In this document: positions 63,564-64,000 of the stretch, one piece after another
Layout of the letters: each line of letters starts with the position of its first letter
Numbering within the stretch: position 1 is the first letter of the stretch
From: Actinomyces timonensis DSM 23838
GTDB lineage: Bacteria; Actinomycetota; Actinomycetes; Actinomycetales; Actinomycetaceae
DNA: 64,000 nt
Assembly: GCF_000295095.1 (NCBI RefSeq)
Contig: NZ_JH806632.1
Coordinates: 384,450-448,449, forward strand
Direction of reading: 5' to 3'
Program-made: the position numbers and the translations under genes
Notes under the pieces: generated by a model
Told to the model about the DNA's origin: nothing
What the model saw: only the letters and a program-made list of their open reading frames with translations
Databases searched by the model: none

Positions 63564-64000
63564 TCAGCCGCTCAGCCCGGGGAAGAGCCGGGACAGGCCG
63601 GCTGCCAGCATGCTCACGGCGATGGCGGCCAGGATCATCCCCATGAGCCGGGTCATAATGGTGCGCAGCGTAAGCGACATGTGCCGCCCGATGGTGCTGG
63701 AGAAGTGCAGCACGGCGCCCAGCGCCCCCAGGACCAGGACGAGGGAGAGCACGACGGCGGCGATCCCCTTCGCGCCGCCGGCCTGGGTGAACAGGACGAT
63801 AATGGTGGTGATGGTCCCGGGACCCACGATTATGGGGAAGGTCATGGGGTAGAAGGCGACGTCGTTGGCGGCGGCGTAATCGACGGCGTGGGCCTTCTCC
63901 GTCTTGCTGCCCTCGTGCGCGCTCGAGCCGCGCCCGCTCAGCATGCCCAGCGCGATGGTGAGCAGGACCAGGCCGCCGGCGACCCGGAAGTCGTCGATGC
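63564..64000 (-). CDS. MarC-family membrane protein, 5' end beyond the window
   Basis: The visible ~145 residues are the C-terminal two thirds of a MarC (UPF0056) protein. They read DDFRVAGGLVLLTIALGML, then FYPMTFPIIVGPGTITTIIV (a conserved family stretch), two more helices, and TRLMGMILAAIAVSMLAAGL at the end. MarC proteins are multi-spanning inner-membrane proteins of unknown function, once thought to be multidrug-resistance genes. The start lies outside the window. Confidence 0.85.
   Translation of the reverse strand, partial: IDDFRVAGGLVLLTIALGMLSGRGSSAHEGSKTEKAHAVDYAAANDVAFYPMTFPIIVGPGTITTIIVLFTQAGGAKGIAAVVLSLVLVLGALGAVLHFSSTIGRHMSLTLRTIMTRLMGMILAAIAVSMLAAGLSRLFPGLSG

Overview
The window is high-GC actinobacterial chromosome. 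Several genes seem to be transcribed without leaders: a TANNNT-like -10 box sits 6-7 bases before the start codon. PspC-type sensor proteins, a two-domain Pta and a Corynebacterium-like inositol aldolase point to a host-associated Actinomycetaceae (Actinomyces or Schaalia type). That placement is inference. I saw no rRNA, tRNA or CRISPR array.

Layout. 1-6261: the 5' end of a Sua5/YrdC gene, a cytoplasmic sialidase in one operon with a PspC-type sensor kinase and LuxR-type regulator, and a divergent PspC membrane protein pair. 6340-9736: DJ-1, hydrolase, carboxymuconolactone decarboxylase-like and aldo/keto reductase genes. 9804-17900: an accessory stretch with a broken membrane-protein gene, a Phd/PIN toxin-antitoxin pair, two IS5-type elements (one of which has destroyed a DUF4352-like gene), PhzF, and a surviving DUF4352-like lipid-anchored or membrane protein. 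17921-20042: guaA and a small membrane protein behind a structured leader.

20174-56692 is a very large inositol catabolism region: two sugar/inositol transporters, iolG, an IdhA-type dehydrogenase and a third dehydrogenase (plus a truncated fourth), several TIM-barrel isomerases, iolC, an aldolase, iolB, iolD, iolA, iolE, a transaldolase-like gene, a GntR regulator and a LacI regulator. A palindrome of the form TTTGTCCTGACAAA recurs at six promoters of this region and often overlaps recognisable -35/-10 boxes, so one repressor (probably the GntR protein at 34388) appears to control it.

The inositol region is split by a 9.7-kb transposon (38362-48098). It has IS21-type ends with repeated sub-terminal motifs, an istA/istB pair (both damaged) and a full copper-resistance cargo: CopR/CopS-like two-component system, multicopper oxidase, copper P-type ATPase and two Met/His-rich membrane proteins. 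It is flanked by an exact 8-bp direct repeat. Removing the element and one repeat restores the reading frame and stop codon of an aldose 1-epimerase gene, which is strong internal proof of the insertion.

56768-64000: a TauE/SafE permease, pta-ackA, an 0.8-kb gene-free stretch full of degenerate tandem repeats and nested palindromes, a GRP-type sugar transporter, rnhA and a partial marC.
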